Assembly (NCBI GenBank): GCA_018820275.1
Contig: JAHJOO010000033.1
Coordinates: forward strand, 1 to 64,000
Source of the DNA: Alphaproteobacteria bacterium
GTDB lineage: Bacteria; Pseudomonadota; Alphaproteobacteria; Caulobacterales; Caulobacteraceae
Reading direction: 5' to 3'
DNA length: 64,000 bases
Of the stretch, positions 16,207-24,203 are shown in pieces. The translations under genes were made by a program, and so were the position numbers. A model generated the notes under the pieces. The model was given only the letters and a program-made list of their open reading frames with translations, did no database searches and was not told the origin of the DNA. Within the stretch, counting starts at the first letter, position 1; the number at the start of each line of letters is the position of its first letter.

Positions 16207-17298
16207 ATGCCGGCACGTCCGTCGCCCGCCATGGAGTCGAACCCGCCCCGCCGAGCGCCGTCGATGCCGTCCGCTGAGGCCTCACGCCCGGGCGTCGAAC
16301 ACGCGCCGACGCACCTGTATCGCGTGTCCGGACTGACGCTCGACAGCGAGATCGCCCTGCCGAGCCTGTTTCCGTGTGGCTTCACACCGGACCGGACTGA
16401 CGTTGAGCTGCGCCTCAGCCCCACCCCCCTGCGTCCGCCCGTTCCGGATCGGGCCGGAGCCAACTGGGCCGTGACCTCTGACCGGTTCTGGCTCGACGTC
16501 ACGGACGTGGGAGAATTTCTGGCCGAAGCCGGTCGCCGGTTATGGGTCCACCCCACCGCCGGGGGGCCCCGGAACGACGAGGCCGTCAGCCTCGTGGTCG
16601 CCGGCACGGCGATGGCCGCCCTGCTGCATCAGCGGAACGGGTGCGTCTTCCACGCGAGCGCCGTGGACGTGGCGGGCCGGGCGGTCCTGTTCATGGCGCC
16701 GTCGGGGCACGGAAAGTCGACCCTGGCGGCCCGACTGACCCGCCAGGGCCACTCCCTGATAGCGGACGATTTCTGCCGGATCGACCTGGACGACCTCGAC
16801 GCCGTGCGCGTCCATCCCGACGGTCGAAGGCCCAAGCTCTGGAGGGACGCCGTCGACCGGCTGCACCTGCCCGCCGAGGGGGCCATCCTGCCGTTGATCG
16901 ACAAATTCTACGTCGGAGCCGACCGGCGGGCCGTGGAGTCGGAGCCCATTGCCGCGGTCTACCTCATGCGCCGCTCGCACGAGGCGCCGGCGGCGTCGAT
17001 CACGGCCGTGCCGCCTTCCGCCGCCGTGGGAGCCCTCCTCGGCAACGCCTTTCGTCCCCGCCAGATCGCGCGGCTTGGCGTCGGCGCGGCCTACCTTCAG
17101 ACGGCGCGGGCGCTCGCATCGGCGGGCAAGGTCTTCGATCTCGTCAATCCGTTCGATCCCGGGCTGTCCGGCGCGACGACGGCCCGCCTGATGGAACATT
17201 GGGCCGCGCTCGGTCTGACACGGCCGCCTCCGGCTGCGGATCGTTCGAACTCTATTCCCGGGCCGGCTCGGACAGACGGACGAGACGCCTCTCCATGA
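16207..17298 (+). CDS. HPr-kinase-like protein (lasso tailoring kinase), copy 3
   Basis: The 363-aa HprK-like protein has a usual opening (HLYRVSGLTLDSEIALPSL at about 36-54), His149 (FHASAVDV), P-loop APSGHGKST at 164-172 and the Asp pair at 187-188 (LIADD). All residues expected for catalysis are present. The start is uncertain: in-frame ATGs at 16231 and 16264 are possible and none has a clear ribosome site. Its 3' end overlaps the opposite-strand PqqD-like gene by 47 bp. By position it would phosphorylate the C-terminal Ser of the precursor at 21238. Confidence 0.78.
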   Translation: MPARPSPAMESNPPRRAPSMPSAEASRPGVEHAPTHLYRVSGLTLDSEIALPSLFPCGFTPDRTDVELRLSPTPLRPPVPDRAGANWAVTSDRFWLDVTDVGEFLAEAGRRLWVHPTAGGPRNDEAVSLVVAGTAMAALLHQRNGCVFHASAVDVAGRAVLFMAPSGHGKSTLAARLTRQGHSLIADDFCRIDLDDLDAVRVHPDGRRPKLWRDAVDRLHLPAEGAILPLIDKFYVGADRRAVESEPIAAVYLMRRSHEAPAASITAVPPSAAVGALLGNAFRPRQIARLGVGAAYLQTARALASAGKVFDLVNPFDPGLSGATTARLMEHWAALGLTRPPPAADRSNSIPGPARTDGRDASP

Positions 17299-17539
17299 GA
17301 AACGCGACGAACGCTTCGACGTCCCGCTCGACCGCAGCCCGCGGGGCGTCGAACTCCTCGGCCAGGGCCGTGACAAGCGCCCGGAGGGAGCGCGGCTGGG
17401 CCAGCAGGTCCCAGACGCGGGCGCTGGTCCGGGTGAAGGTCCAGTATTTTCCCGACTCCGCGTGGAAGATGCAGGCGTCGTCGGCCAAGGCCGCCTCCAG
17501 CACGTCCGCGGATTTGCTGATTACGGGGTCGCGTTCCAT
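17252..17539 (-). CDS. PqqD-like RiPP recognition protein (lasso B1), set 2
   Basis: The 95-aa PqqD-family protein has CIFHAESGKYWTFTRTSARVW and a helical C-terminal part with LVTALAEEFDAPRAAVERDV. It is the second leader-binding protein of the window and should pair with the leader of the 55-aa precursor and the B2 peptidase. It lies on the minus strand between two plus-strand kinase genes and overlaps the 3' end of the first. No other minus-strand gene is close enough to form an operon, so it needs its own promoter, probably within the 5' part of the next kinase region. Confidence 0.78.
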   Translation of the reverse strand: MERDPVISKSADVLEAALADDACIFHAESGKYWTFTRTSARVWDLLAQPRSLRALVTALAEEFDAPRAAVERDVEAFVAFLMERRLVRLSEPARE

Positions 17540-17599
17540 GGGGCCTGCGCCATCGCCGATCTGACCAATGCCGCGCAGTCCGTCATCGATTGGACGGGA

Positions 17600-18526
17600 T
17601 TGCAAGACGCCGCGCGCGCGCCGGACGGGAAGGACGTCCGCCCGGGCGACCACGACCTCTTCGGGTGGCGCGTGCGCTCGGCGCTGCCTCTGGCCGGGCT
17701 TCGGCCCTGGACCGGTCCCGAGCGCTCGCCCGACCTGACCATCAGGTTCGGCAAGGCCGGCCCGCCGGGCGACGCCCGAATCTTCAGTCCCGCGATCGCG
17801 ATCGGGGCCGGGGCGTCGGTCTTCGTCGCCATTCCCCGGGTGGGGCGTTTCGCGATCCGGAAGGGGTCGACCGTCGTCATCGAACGCGCCGACGGCGCGC
17901 CGGATTCCGCCTTGTCCGCCCTCTTGCTCAACGAGGTGATGCCCATCGTCTGCCTGCTCCGGGGGCTCGTTCCGCTCCGGGCCAGCGCCGTGGCCTTCCA
18001 TGGGGAGGCCGTACTGCTGGCCGGGATGCCGGGCGTGGGAAAGTCGACGCTCGCCGCTCACCTTCTGGGCCAGGGGGGGCGATTGATCGGCGACGGCTTC
18101 TGCGCCGCGAAGCCGGATCGCGATGACGGGGTGACCCTGTGGCCCGGTGTGGGCGCGGTACAGCTTTGGGCGGACAGTTTCGCGCCGCTCGGACTGCCCT
18201 CACCCCCGCCTGGCCCTGGCCGGCTCGCGATGCCGGTCAGGGCGGACGCCTGGCAGACCACGCCCGCCCGCCCCCGCCGACTGGCGATCATCGCCGAGGA
18301 TCGGACCGCCCCGACCTCGACCGCCGTCCATTTGCCCCCGGGCCATGCGATGCGCCCGCGGACGCTGGTGGTCGGCTGGCGGCTGGCGCATGCCCTGGGC
18401 TGCGAGTCCGGGGCATTCGCCACGCTCGCGGCGGTGCTGGCTGAAACGACCTGCATCCAGCTGCGGCGCGGCGGCACCCCGTTCGACCTGTCGACCATGG
18501 CCCGCGTGCTGATGGAGGCGAAATGA
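17600..18526 (+). CDS. HPr-kinase-like protein with altered catalytic residues, copy 4
   Basis: About 308 aa. The overall HprK-like pattern is clear (LFGWRVRSALPLAGL near the start, P-loop GMPGVGKST at 142-150). Two signature positions are changed: the conserved His is Arg127 (PLRASAVAF) and the second Asp of the DD pair is Gly166 (LIGDG). It may be a pseudokinase, a partner for copy 3 or a kinase with changed chemistry. The start is doubtful: a TTG at 17600 is used because earlier in-frame starts lie inside the opposite-strand PqqD-like gene. The stop overlaps the sulfotransferase start (ATGA). Confidence 0.7.
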   Translation: MQDAARAPDGKDVRPGDHDLFGWRVRSALPLAGLRPWTGPERSPDLTIRFGKAGPPGDARIFSPAIAIGAGASVFVAIPRVGRFAIRKGSTVVIERADGAPDSALSALLLNEVMPIVCLLRGLVPLRASAVAFHGEAVLLAGMPGVGKSTLAAHLLGQGGRLIGDGFCAAKPDRDDGVTLWPGVGAVQLWADSFAPLGLPSPPPGPGRLAMPVRADAWQTTPARPRRLAIIAEDRTAPTSTAVHLPPGHAMRPRTLVVGWRLAHALGCESGAFATLAAVLAETTCIQLRRGGTPFDLSTMARVLMEAK

Positions 18527-19371
18527 CTCCGCCGGCGCGCCTGTTCTGGTTGGCCTCCTATCCGAGATCGGGAAACACCTGGTTGCGGCTGCTGATCGCG
18601 TCCTGCATGGCCGGGGGCGCGCCCGTCGACATCAACCGCTTCGCCTTTGCGGAAATGCGCGCACGGACGCGGCTCCTGTTCGACGACGCCATCGGCATCG
18701 CCTCGGCCAGCCTGACGTCCGAGGTCATCCTCGGTTGGCGGGCCGCAGCGATCCGGAGCTGGGCCGCGGAACTGGACGCCGCGTGCCACGTCAAAATCCA
18801 CGATGCGCGCACACGGTGGGGCGATGGTGACGCCATCCTGGTCCCCGCCGAGGTTACGTGCGGGGCGCTCTACATCGTTCGTGACCCGCGCGACGTGGCG
18901 CTCTCCCTGGCTCGATTTCTCCGGATCGACGTCGATCGCGCCATCGAGGTGATGGGCCGGCCGGACAGCCTGGCCGACACCTCCCTGGACCAGATGAGGC
19001 CGCTCCTTCCCGAATACTGGTCGAGCTGGAGCCACAACGTGGAGAGCTGGCTCGACTGGCGGGAGAAGGTGCCCGCCCTGGTCCGCTACGAAGATCTGCG
19101 ACGCGATCCGGAAGCCGTGCTGGCCACCGCCCTCCCCGCCCTCGGCCTGTCCTTCCCGACGGCCACGATCCGGGCGGCGGTGGCGGCCGTCGAGCTGGGC
19201 ACCCTGCAGGATCAGGAGAGACAATCAGGGTTCGTCGAGGCCCCGCCCCGGGTCCGCTTCTTCGGTGACGGCGCAGCAGGCGGCTGGCGCGGGGTCCTGA
19301 GCCCCGAGCAGGCGAGGCGTATCGAGGCCGATCATGGACGCGTCATGCGGCGGGTCGGTTACGGCGACTGA
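18523..19371 (+). CDS. PAPS-dependent sulfotransferase, lasso set 2
   Basis: The 282-aa protein has the 5'-phosphosulfate loop ASYPRSGNTWLR at about 11-22 and the 3'-phosphate site LYIVRDPRDVALS, the two signatures of cytosolic-type sulfotransferases. It would move a sulfuryl group from PAPS to a hydroxyl or amine. It is coupled by ATGA to the copy-4 kinase and is convergent with the cyclase (13 bp overlap). The likely substrate is the lasso peptide of set 2 or an intermediate. The core has no Tyr, so Ser, Thr or a hydroxylated residue would be the target. Confidence 0.83.
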   Translation: MTPPARLFWLASYPRSGNTWLRLLIASCMAGGAPVDINRFAFAEMRARTRLLFDDAIGIASASLTSEVILGWRAAAIRSWAAELDAACHVKIHDARTRWGDGDAILVPAEVTCGALYIVRDPRDVALSLARFLRIDVDRAIEVMGRPDSLADTSLDQMRPLLPEYWSSWSHNVESWLDWREKVPALVRYEDLRRDPEAVLATALPALGLSFPTATIRAAVAAVELGTLQDQERQSGFVEAPPRVRFFGDGAAGGWRGVLSPEQARRIEADHGRVMRRVGYGD

Positions 19372-21272
19372 ACACCCCGGCCACGCGATCCGGCCCAGCG
19401 GATGAACCGGCCCATTTGCAGCGCCATGGGCAGCAGGTGCTGATACTCGAGGCGATCGCGCCCGAGGTCCGCCTCGTCGCGCGGCCATTCCCGGAGCCGT
19501 CTCTCGATCCGGGGCAGGTCCAGCACGGTGGCGGCGACGGCGTTGTGACGCAGGTCGGCGACCTCGGCGATGAAGGCCTCCCGCTGCGCCGACAGACGGC
19601 GGAACCAGTCCGGATTCTGCAGGCCTCGCCGCGCCTCGCTCACCAGCGCCGCGGGCAGGCGATCCGCCAGCGCCCGCCGCGCCAGACTTCGCGGCTGCCC
19701 CTCCAGCAGGAACTGCCGGGGCGGAACGCCGAGGCAGAATTCGACGAGGTCCGGGTCCGACAGCGGCTCATGCAGGCGGAGACCGTAGTGGCGCCCGATG
19801 GCGATGGCATTGCCGAGGATCTGCGGCCGGCGAACGACAAGGAGGTCGTGCAGATGGTGCCGTCCGGTGGCCCCGGGCGGATAGGCGCCGACCGCCCTGA
19901 GGCGGTCCGCAAGCCCGATCTCGGCGGCGAAGGCCGGACTGACCATGCCCTGGCCCGGCCAGACCTCGTGCCGCCGGCCCTGCAGACGTCGCAGCCAGGC
20001 CGGCGTCAGGGCCGCGACGGCGGGCCTGGCCAGCGACCACATCGGCCGGCCTTCCTGCGCGGCCAGCGCCGCCAGGAGGTGGAAATCGCCGCTCCGGGCC
20101 AGATCGCCAAGGCCGGCCATGCCCGAGTAGCTGAGCGTGAAGTTGCCCCAGGCGCCGGTCACCAGATCCTGGTGGCCGGCCTCGCGGACCCGTCGGTAGA
20201 GGGGCTCGAACCAACCGGTATGGCTGGCGCCGATGGCCGGTTGTCCCCCGGCCTCGAACAGGGGCGTCGGATCGCGCTCGATCGCCGACAGCAGAGGGCT
20301 TTCGCACAGATGAATACGGAGGTTGGGATGATGCCCCGCCAGCGCCTTCACCGGACCCGTCTCGTCGCCATAGCTTCCGGCGGGCGCGGCGCCGGACCAG
20401 TCCGGTCCCGGGACGCGGGTGAAGCAGTCGAGCGTCGATCCCTCGCCCATGGCGCGCGTCGCGGCGATGGCCGCGCTGTCCAGGCCGCCGCTGAGGGACA
20501 GCGCCAGGCGGGGTGCAGAGGCGAACCGACGCTCGACGGCGCGGTTCAGCAGTTCCCGCAGCCGCTCGGAATAGGCCGCGTCGGTCGGCAGGTCGATGAT
20601 CGGCGCATCGAGCGGCGACCAGAAGGGTCGAACGGTCACCCCTTCGCGATCAACCCGCGCCAACACGCCCGGAGCGATGGTGCGAATGTGGCGGTAGACG
20701 CTGGCCGTCACCTCAAGGGGCCGCCTCAGCAGATGAAGGGCCAGGGCGGCCGGGTCGAGCTCTGCCGACACGCCGGGTAGATCGAGCAGTCGCGGCAACG
20801 CGTTCGAAAAGCAGACGCCCGTCCGATCCTCGCTGAGATGGATGAGCCGGGTGGCCATGGGGGCCGTGGCCAGAAGCAGCCGCCCTTCGGCGGGCCGCCA
20901 CTCCACGAGACAATAGTCGCCCCGTAAGGCGGCCAGGCCGTCCGGGCCGAGCCGGTCGATCCAGGCGCTGGCGAGTTCCGCGTCGTTCAGCCGGTTCGAC
21001 CGGCCGAGCCGTCCCGCGACCTCGGCGCGATCAAACAGTCGTCCGTCGAGAATCGCGACCCTGCCTGAAGCTTGGCCAAGGGCGGCCGAGACACGGGGGT
21101 CGTCTCCCGCCGGCCACCACAGCGTGCACGCCCCGTCGGACCAGCCAGTCTGCCCCGTCCGGCCCGGGCCGGGCGGGGGCCTGGTGTCAGGCGCGTCGCG
21201 TTCGAGGCGTCCCCAAAACTGGACCGCGCTCAGGAGATCAGGAGGCGTTGAAGCCGCCGCTACCGCCGTCAC
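19359..21272 (-). CDS. Lasso cyclase (asparagine-synthetase-like), set 2
   Basis: The 637-aa protein has a degenerate N-terminal glutaminase-like domain and an ATP-pyrophosphatase domain with SGGLDSA at 261-267. It would activate Asp8 of the core and form the ring bond. The GTG start at 21272 lies inside the 3' end of the precursor gene (35-bp overlap), so the precursor and cyclase share one transcript. The true start may be slightly later, as FWGRLERD at about 19-26 is the first family-like segment. It is only distantly similar to the set-1 cyclase. Confidence 0.85.
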   Translation of the reverse strand: MTAVAAASTPPDLLSAVQFWGRLERDAPDTRPPPGPGRTGQTGWSDGACTLWWPAGDDPRVSAALGQASGRVAILDGRLFDRAEVAGRLGRSNRLNDAELASAWIDRLGPDGLAALRGDYCLVEWRPAEGRLLLATAPMATRLIHLSEDRTGVCFSNALPRLLDLPGVSAELDPAALALHLLRRPLEVTASVYRHIRTIAPGVLARVDREGVTVRPFWSPLDAPIIDLPTDAAYSERLRELLNRAVERRFASAPRLALSLSGGLDSAAIAATRAMGEGSTLDCFTRVPGPDWSGAAPAGSYGDETGPVKALAGHHPNLRIHLCESPLLSAIERDPTPLFEAGGQPAIGASHTGWFEPLYRRVREAGHQDLVTGAWGNFTLSYSGMAGLGDLARSGDFHLLAALAAQEGRPMWSLARPAVAALTPAWLRRLQGRRHEVWPGQGMVSPAFAAEIGLADRLRAVGAYPPGATGRHHLHDLLVVRRPQILGNAIAIGRHYGLRLHEPLSDPDLVEFCLGVPPRQFLLEGQPRSLARRALADRLPAALVSEARRGLQNPDWFRRLSAQREAFIAEVADLRHNAVAATVLDLPRIERRLREWPRDEADLGRDRLEYQHLLPMALQMGRFIRWAGSRGRGVQSP

Positions 21273-21405
21273 CGCCGACGCCGGTGTTGCCCGCCGTGTC
21301 GACGATGTCGGTATGAATCACCGTCGACAGCGGCGCGACCCAAGCCGTCCCGGTCGTCGCTTCGGATTCGGTCGCGACATCAGTCTGAGTCTTGTGGTCG
21401 TCCAT
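21238..21405 (-). CDS. Lasso peptide precursor 2
   Basis: The 55-aa product has the leader motif WVAPLS at 22-27, a partial YxxPxL, and Thr37 at position -2 (VDTA before the core). The predicted core is GNTGVGGDGGSGGFNAS (residues 39-55). It would form an 8-residue ring Gly1-Asp8 and ends in Ser, the expected phosphorylation site. The ring pattern G-x-x-G-V-G-G-D-G-G is shared with precursor 1, while the leaders differ. GGGGGAGG lies before the ATG. The cyclase follows on the same strand. Divergent from it, 150 bp away, start the tail-collar genes. Confidence 0.85.
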   Translation of the reverse strand: MDDHKTQTDVATESEATTGTAWVAPLSTVIHTDIVDTAGNTGVGGDGGSGGFNAS

Positions 21406-21556
21406 CACTCGCCTCCCCCGCGCTCGTCGGCCCTCGCCGAAGCTTTTCAATAACACCGCTAGCCAACTGCCAAGCTTCAGGCAAGAGTGTCGGCCGACAG
21501 GGGTCGAACGGCGCACCGTACGGAGACGCGCGCCGCTCTGACGCGGGGGGAAGCGG

Positions 21557-22621
21557 ATGGCGCTGAGCGTCGCCAAACTGGGCGAGATCAGGATGTTCGC
21601 CTCGCCGGCGATCCCCCGGGGTTGGACGCCGCTGGATGGGCGCTCGCTGCCTCAGAACGAGGTCCCCTGGTGGCTCGGCCTGATCGGCGACGCCTTCGGG
21701 GCCACGAAGGGTTCGGTCACCCTCCCGGACATGAGAGGGAGAGCGCCCATGGGTGCCCCGGAAGGGGCCGGCCAAGGTTTGGCGGCCGGCACCGAGACCG
21801 TCACCCTGACGCTCGGGCAGATGCCGCCGCACACCCACCAGATCATCGCCGGCACGGGCGACTCCGTCGTTCCCCCCGCCCGGAACTACTTTGGTCCCGT
21901 CGAGTCGAACGGCCCGAACGCGCCCTTCAACATCTACAGCAGTGCCTCCCCGAACATTCCTCTGGCCGCCCCAACCCTCTCGGAGACGGGCGCCGGTACC
22001 GGCCATGAAAACCGCCAACCGCTTCTGGCGATCAACTTCTGCATCTGCCTGCAAGGCGGCTTTCCGGCCATGGACAAGGTCCTGTCCGACGACGATGGCT
22101 GCATGGGCGAGATACGCCTGTTCGCTTTCGCGGTCCTGCCGGAGTACTATCTCCCGTGTGACGGCCGGCTGTTGCAGATCAGCGAATATATCGATCTCTA
22201 TGCCCTGATCGGGACCATCTACGGCGGGGATGGGCAAGCCACCTTCGCCCTTCCGAACATGTCGGGCCGGGTTCCGGTCGGTTCCGGGCAAGGCCCCGGC
22301 CTCAGTCCCTACAGGGTCGCCGCCGCCGCCGGCTGCGAACAGGTCACGCTCGAAACTGTGCAGATTCCTGCCCACGCCCATGTCGCCAGCGTGTCGTCAC
22401 TCGGCGCGTCCATGCAGGTGCCGGACTCTCACGCCACGCTGGGCGACGTCCAGCCCGCTTCACTGTACCAGACGGCGGACGCCGCGCTCTCGGGCCTCGT
22501 TCCGCTCAACGGCGGATCGGTTCAGGCGGCGGGCGGCTCTCAGCCGCACACCAATATCCAGCCTTCACTGGGATTGCAGTTCGCGATCTGTGTGAGAGGC
22601 ACTCTGCCGTTTTTCGGGTAG
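21557..22621 (+). CDS. Double phage-tail-collar domain protein
   Basis: The 354-aa protein has two tail-collar units (PF07484-like). The first spans about 1-180 (GEIRMFASPAIPRGWTPLDGR, LPDMRGRAPMG). The second spans about 190-354 (GEIRLFAFAVLPEYYLPCDG, YGGDGQATFALPNMSGR). Such domains occur in tail fibres and in cellular proteins of the microcystin-dependent protein type, whose role is unclear. No signal peptide is seen. GGGGGAAG precedes the ATG. No other phage gene is nearby, so this is not a prophage remnant. Confidence 0.8.
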   Translation: MALSVAKLGEIRMFASPAIPRGWTPLDGRSLPQNEVPWWLGLIGDAFGATKGSVTLPDMRGRAPMGAPEGAGQGLAAGTETVTLTLGQMPPHTHQIIAGTGDSVVPPARNYFGPVESNGPNAPFNIYSSASPNIPLAAPTLSETGAGTGHENRQPLLAINFCICLQGGFPAMDKVLSDDDGCMGEIRLFAFAVLPEYYLPCDGRLLQISEYIDLYALIGTIYGGDGQATFALPNMSGRVPVGSGQGPGLSPYRVAAAAGCEQVTLETVQIPAHAHVASVSSLGASMQVPDSHATLGDVQPASLYQTADAALSGLVPLNGGSVQAAGGSQPHTNIQPSLGLQFAICVRGTLPFFG

Positions 22622-22640
22622 CGAGGGACACGGGGACAGG

Positions 22641-23249
22641 ATGCCCTTCATAGGTGAAATTCGGATCTTTCCGTACGCCGCCGGGGCGACGCCTGGCGCT
22701 CCGGCCGGCTGGATGCTCTGTGACGGCCGGTCAATCGACATCCGAAAGACGCCGGACCTGATCCGCCTCTTTGGCGTCATCGGCCGACGCTTCGGAGGCA
22801 AGGGCGCAACGGATTTTCGGCTCCCGGACCTTCGCGGCCGACTTCCCGTTCAGGTCGGCGCCGCAAGCGGTGCCGGCGCCGACGGATCCGTCATCTGGGC
22901 CCTCGCTGAGACCATGGGCGAGGCCGCGGTCACCCTCTCGGGGCAAGAACTGCCCGGCCACACCCATGCCTTTCAGGTGTGCGGAGGACCCTATGACGAC
23001 GGATCCCACGGAAGCCCGGTCGCAGGAGACTATCTGCGCCGCCCCCTGACAGCGGACCGAGGAGCGGTGCAGGCCTTCTTGCCGTCGGTGTTGCCCACCA
23101 CTTCGACCGTGCTGAACCTTGCGGTCACGACGTCCGGGGGGTCCGGCACGCCGCCCGTCACCCAGCCCCACCCCAACGGTCAGCCGAGCCTCACGATGAA
23201 CTTCTTCATCTGCTGGTCCGGCGAAATGCCCATTCCACCGCCCCCCTGA
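22641..23249 (+). CDS. Single phage-tail-collar domain protein
   Basis: The 202-aa protein starts MPFIGEIRIFPYAAG and continues with GWMLCDGRSIDI and FRLPDLRGRLPVQVG, the usual tail-collar pattern. The C-terminal part is Gly/Ser/Thr-rich and ends in a Pro cluster. It follows the double-collar gene by 19 bp, and the seven-repeat propeller gene starts 48 bp later, so the three form one plus-strand unit with the leader peptidase gene. The function here is unknown. Confidence 0.8.
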   Translation: MPFIGEIRIFPYAAGATPGAPAGWMLCDGRSIDIRKTPDLIRLFGVIGRRFGGKGATDFRLPDLRGRLPVQVGAASGAGADGSVIWALAETMGEAAVTLSGQELPGHTHAFQVCGGPYDDGSHGSPVAGDYLRRPLTADRGAVQAFLPSVLPTTSTVLNLAVTTSGGSGTPPVTQPHPNGQPSLTMNFFICWSGEMPIPPPP

Positions 23250-23297
23250 ATGCAGGGGGCTGTTCACCACATCAATCCGGACCCGCAGGAGATCCGA

Positions 23298-24179
23298 ATG
23301 ACTGACCCGGTCAACCTCGGCGGAATGCAGACCGCGTCGTCGCCCTGCGTCTACGGCGGCCTCGTCTGGTTCCAGGGCGTCGGCGACAACAAGGTCTGGT
23401 GCATGCCGACGGACGCCTCGTCGGCCGCCCTCAACCCCATGGGCATGCAGACCTCCCAGCCGCCGTTCTCCGGGCTGGACGGGATGGTCTTCTTCGCGGG
23501 CATTTCGCCCTATCAGCTGTGGATGATGACGGCGTCCCAGCCGTTCATGAACGTCAATCTCGGCGGCTACCAGGCGGCCTCGACCCCGGTCGCCCCGGGC
23601 GACGGCTCCGTCTACTTCCGGGGCACGGGCAGCGGGTCCTCGCTGCCGGACCAGGCCCTGTGGCAGGTGAACATCATCACCGGCGCCGGCGTCAACCTCG
23701 GCGGCTACCAGTGCAAGTCCGCCCCGGCCGTCATTCCTGGAGGCAGTTTCGTCTATTTCCAGGGCACCGACGACTTCCTGTGGCAGGTCAGCACCCTGAC
23801 CGGCGACGGCGTCAAGGTGGCCGGATTTCAGTGCAGTTCGCCGCCGTTCGTCAGCAATAACGGCTACCTCTATTTCCAGGGCACCGACAACACGGTCTGG
23901 GAGGTCGATCAATCCGACTTCTCCACCAGCCGCACCATCGGCACCTACAAGTGCAGTTCAACCCCGGTCACCACCCAGTGGGGACAGGACGGGTTTCTGT
24001 ATTTTCAGGGGACGGACAATACCCTCTGGCAGGTCTCGCTCGACGATCCGTCAGTGGCGACCGCGCTGGGATCGACGGCCTCTTCACCGACGGCGCCGGG
24101 AGACGGCTACGTCTACTATCAGGGCACCGACAACGGCCTCTACCGCGTCGCCACCACCTCCACCATCTCGAGCGCCTGA
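23298..24179 (+). CDS. Seven-repeat propeller (tectonin-like) protein
   Basis: The 293-aa protein consists almost wholly of seven similar units of about 35-45 residues with the pattern NLGGYQ...SsPxV...GxVYFQGTDNxLWQV. Seven units suggest a seven-bladed propeller such as a tectonin-type lectin. There is no signal peptide. The start is the ATG at 23298 with AGGAG upstream; an earlier in-frame ATG at 23250 would lie directly on the previous stop. It is placed between the collar genes and the lasso peptidase. Ligand and role are unknown. Confidence 0.72.
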   Translation: MTDPVNLGGMQTASSPCVYGGLVWFQGVGDNKVWCMPTDASSAALNPMGMQTSQPPFSGLDGMVFFAGISPYQLWMMTASQPFMNVNLGGYQAASTPVAPGDGSVYFRGTGSGSSLPDQALWQVNIITGAGVNLGGYQCKSAPAVIPGGSFVYFQGTDDFLWQVSTLTGDGVKVAGFQCSSPPFVSNNGYLYFQGTDNTVWEVDQSDFSTSRTIGTYKCSSTPVTTQWGQDGFLYFQGTDNTLWQVSLDDPSVATALGSTASSPTAPGDGYVYYQGTDNGLYRVATTSTISSA

Positions 24180-24203
24180 GAAAGGGAACCAGAGGCACCC
24201 CGG

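Noticed and set aside
21557-23249. Prophage remnant based on tail-collar domains
   Set aside because: No other phage structural, lysis or integrase gene is near; such proteins are also cellular.
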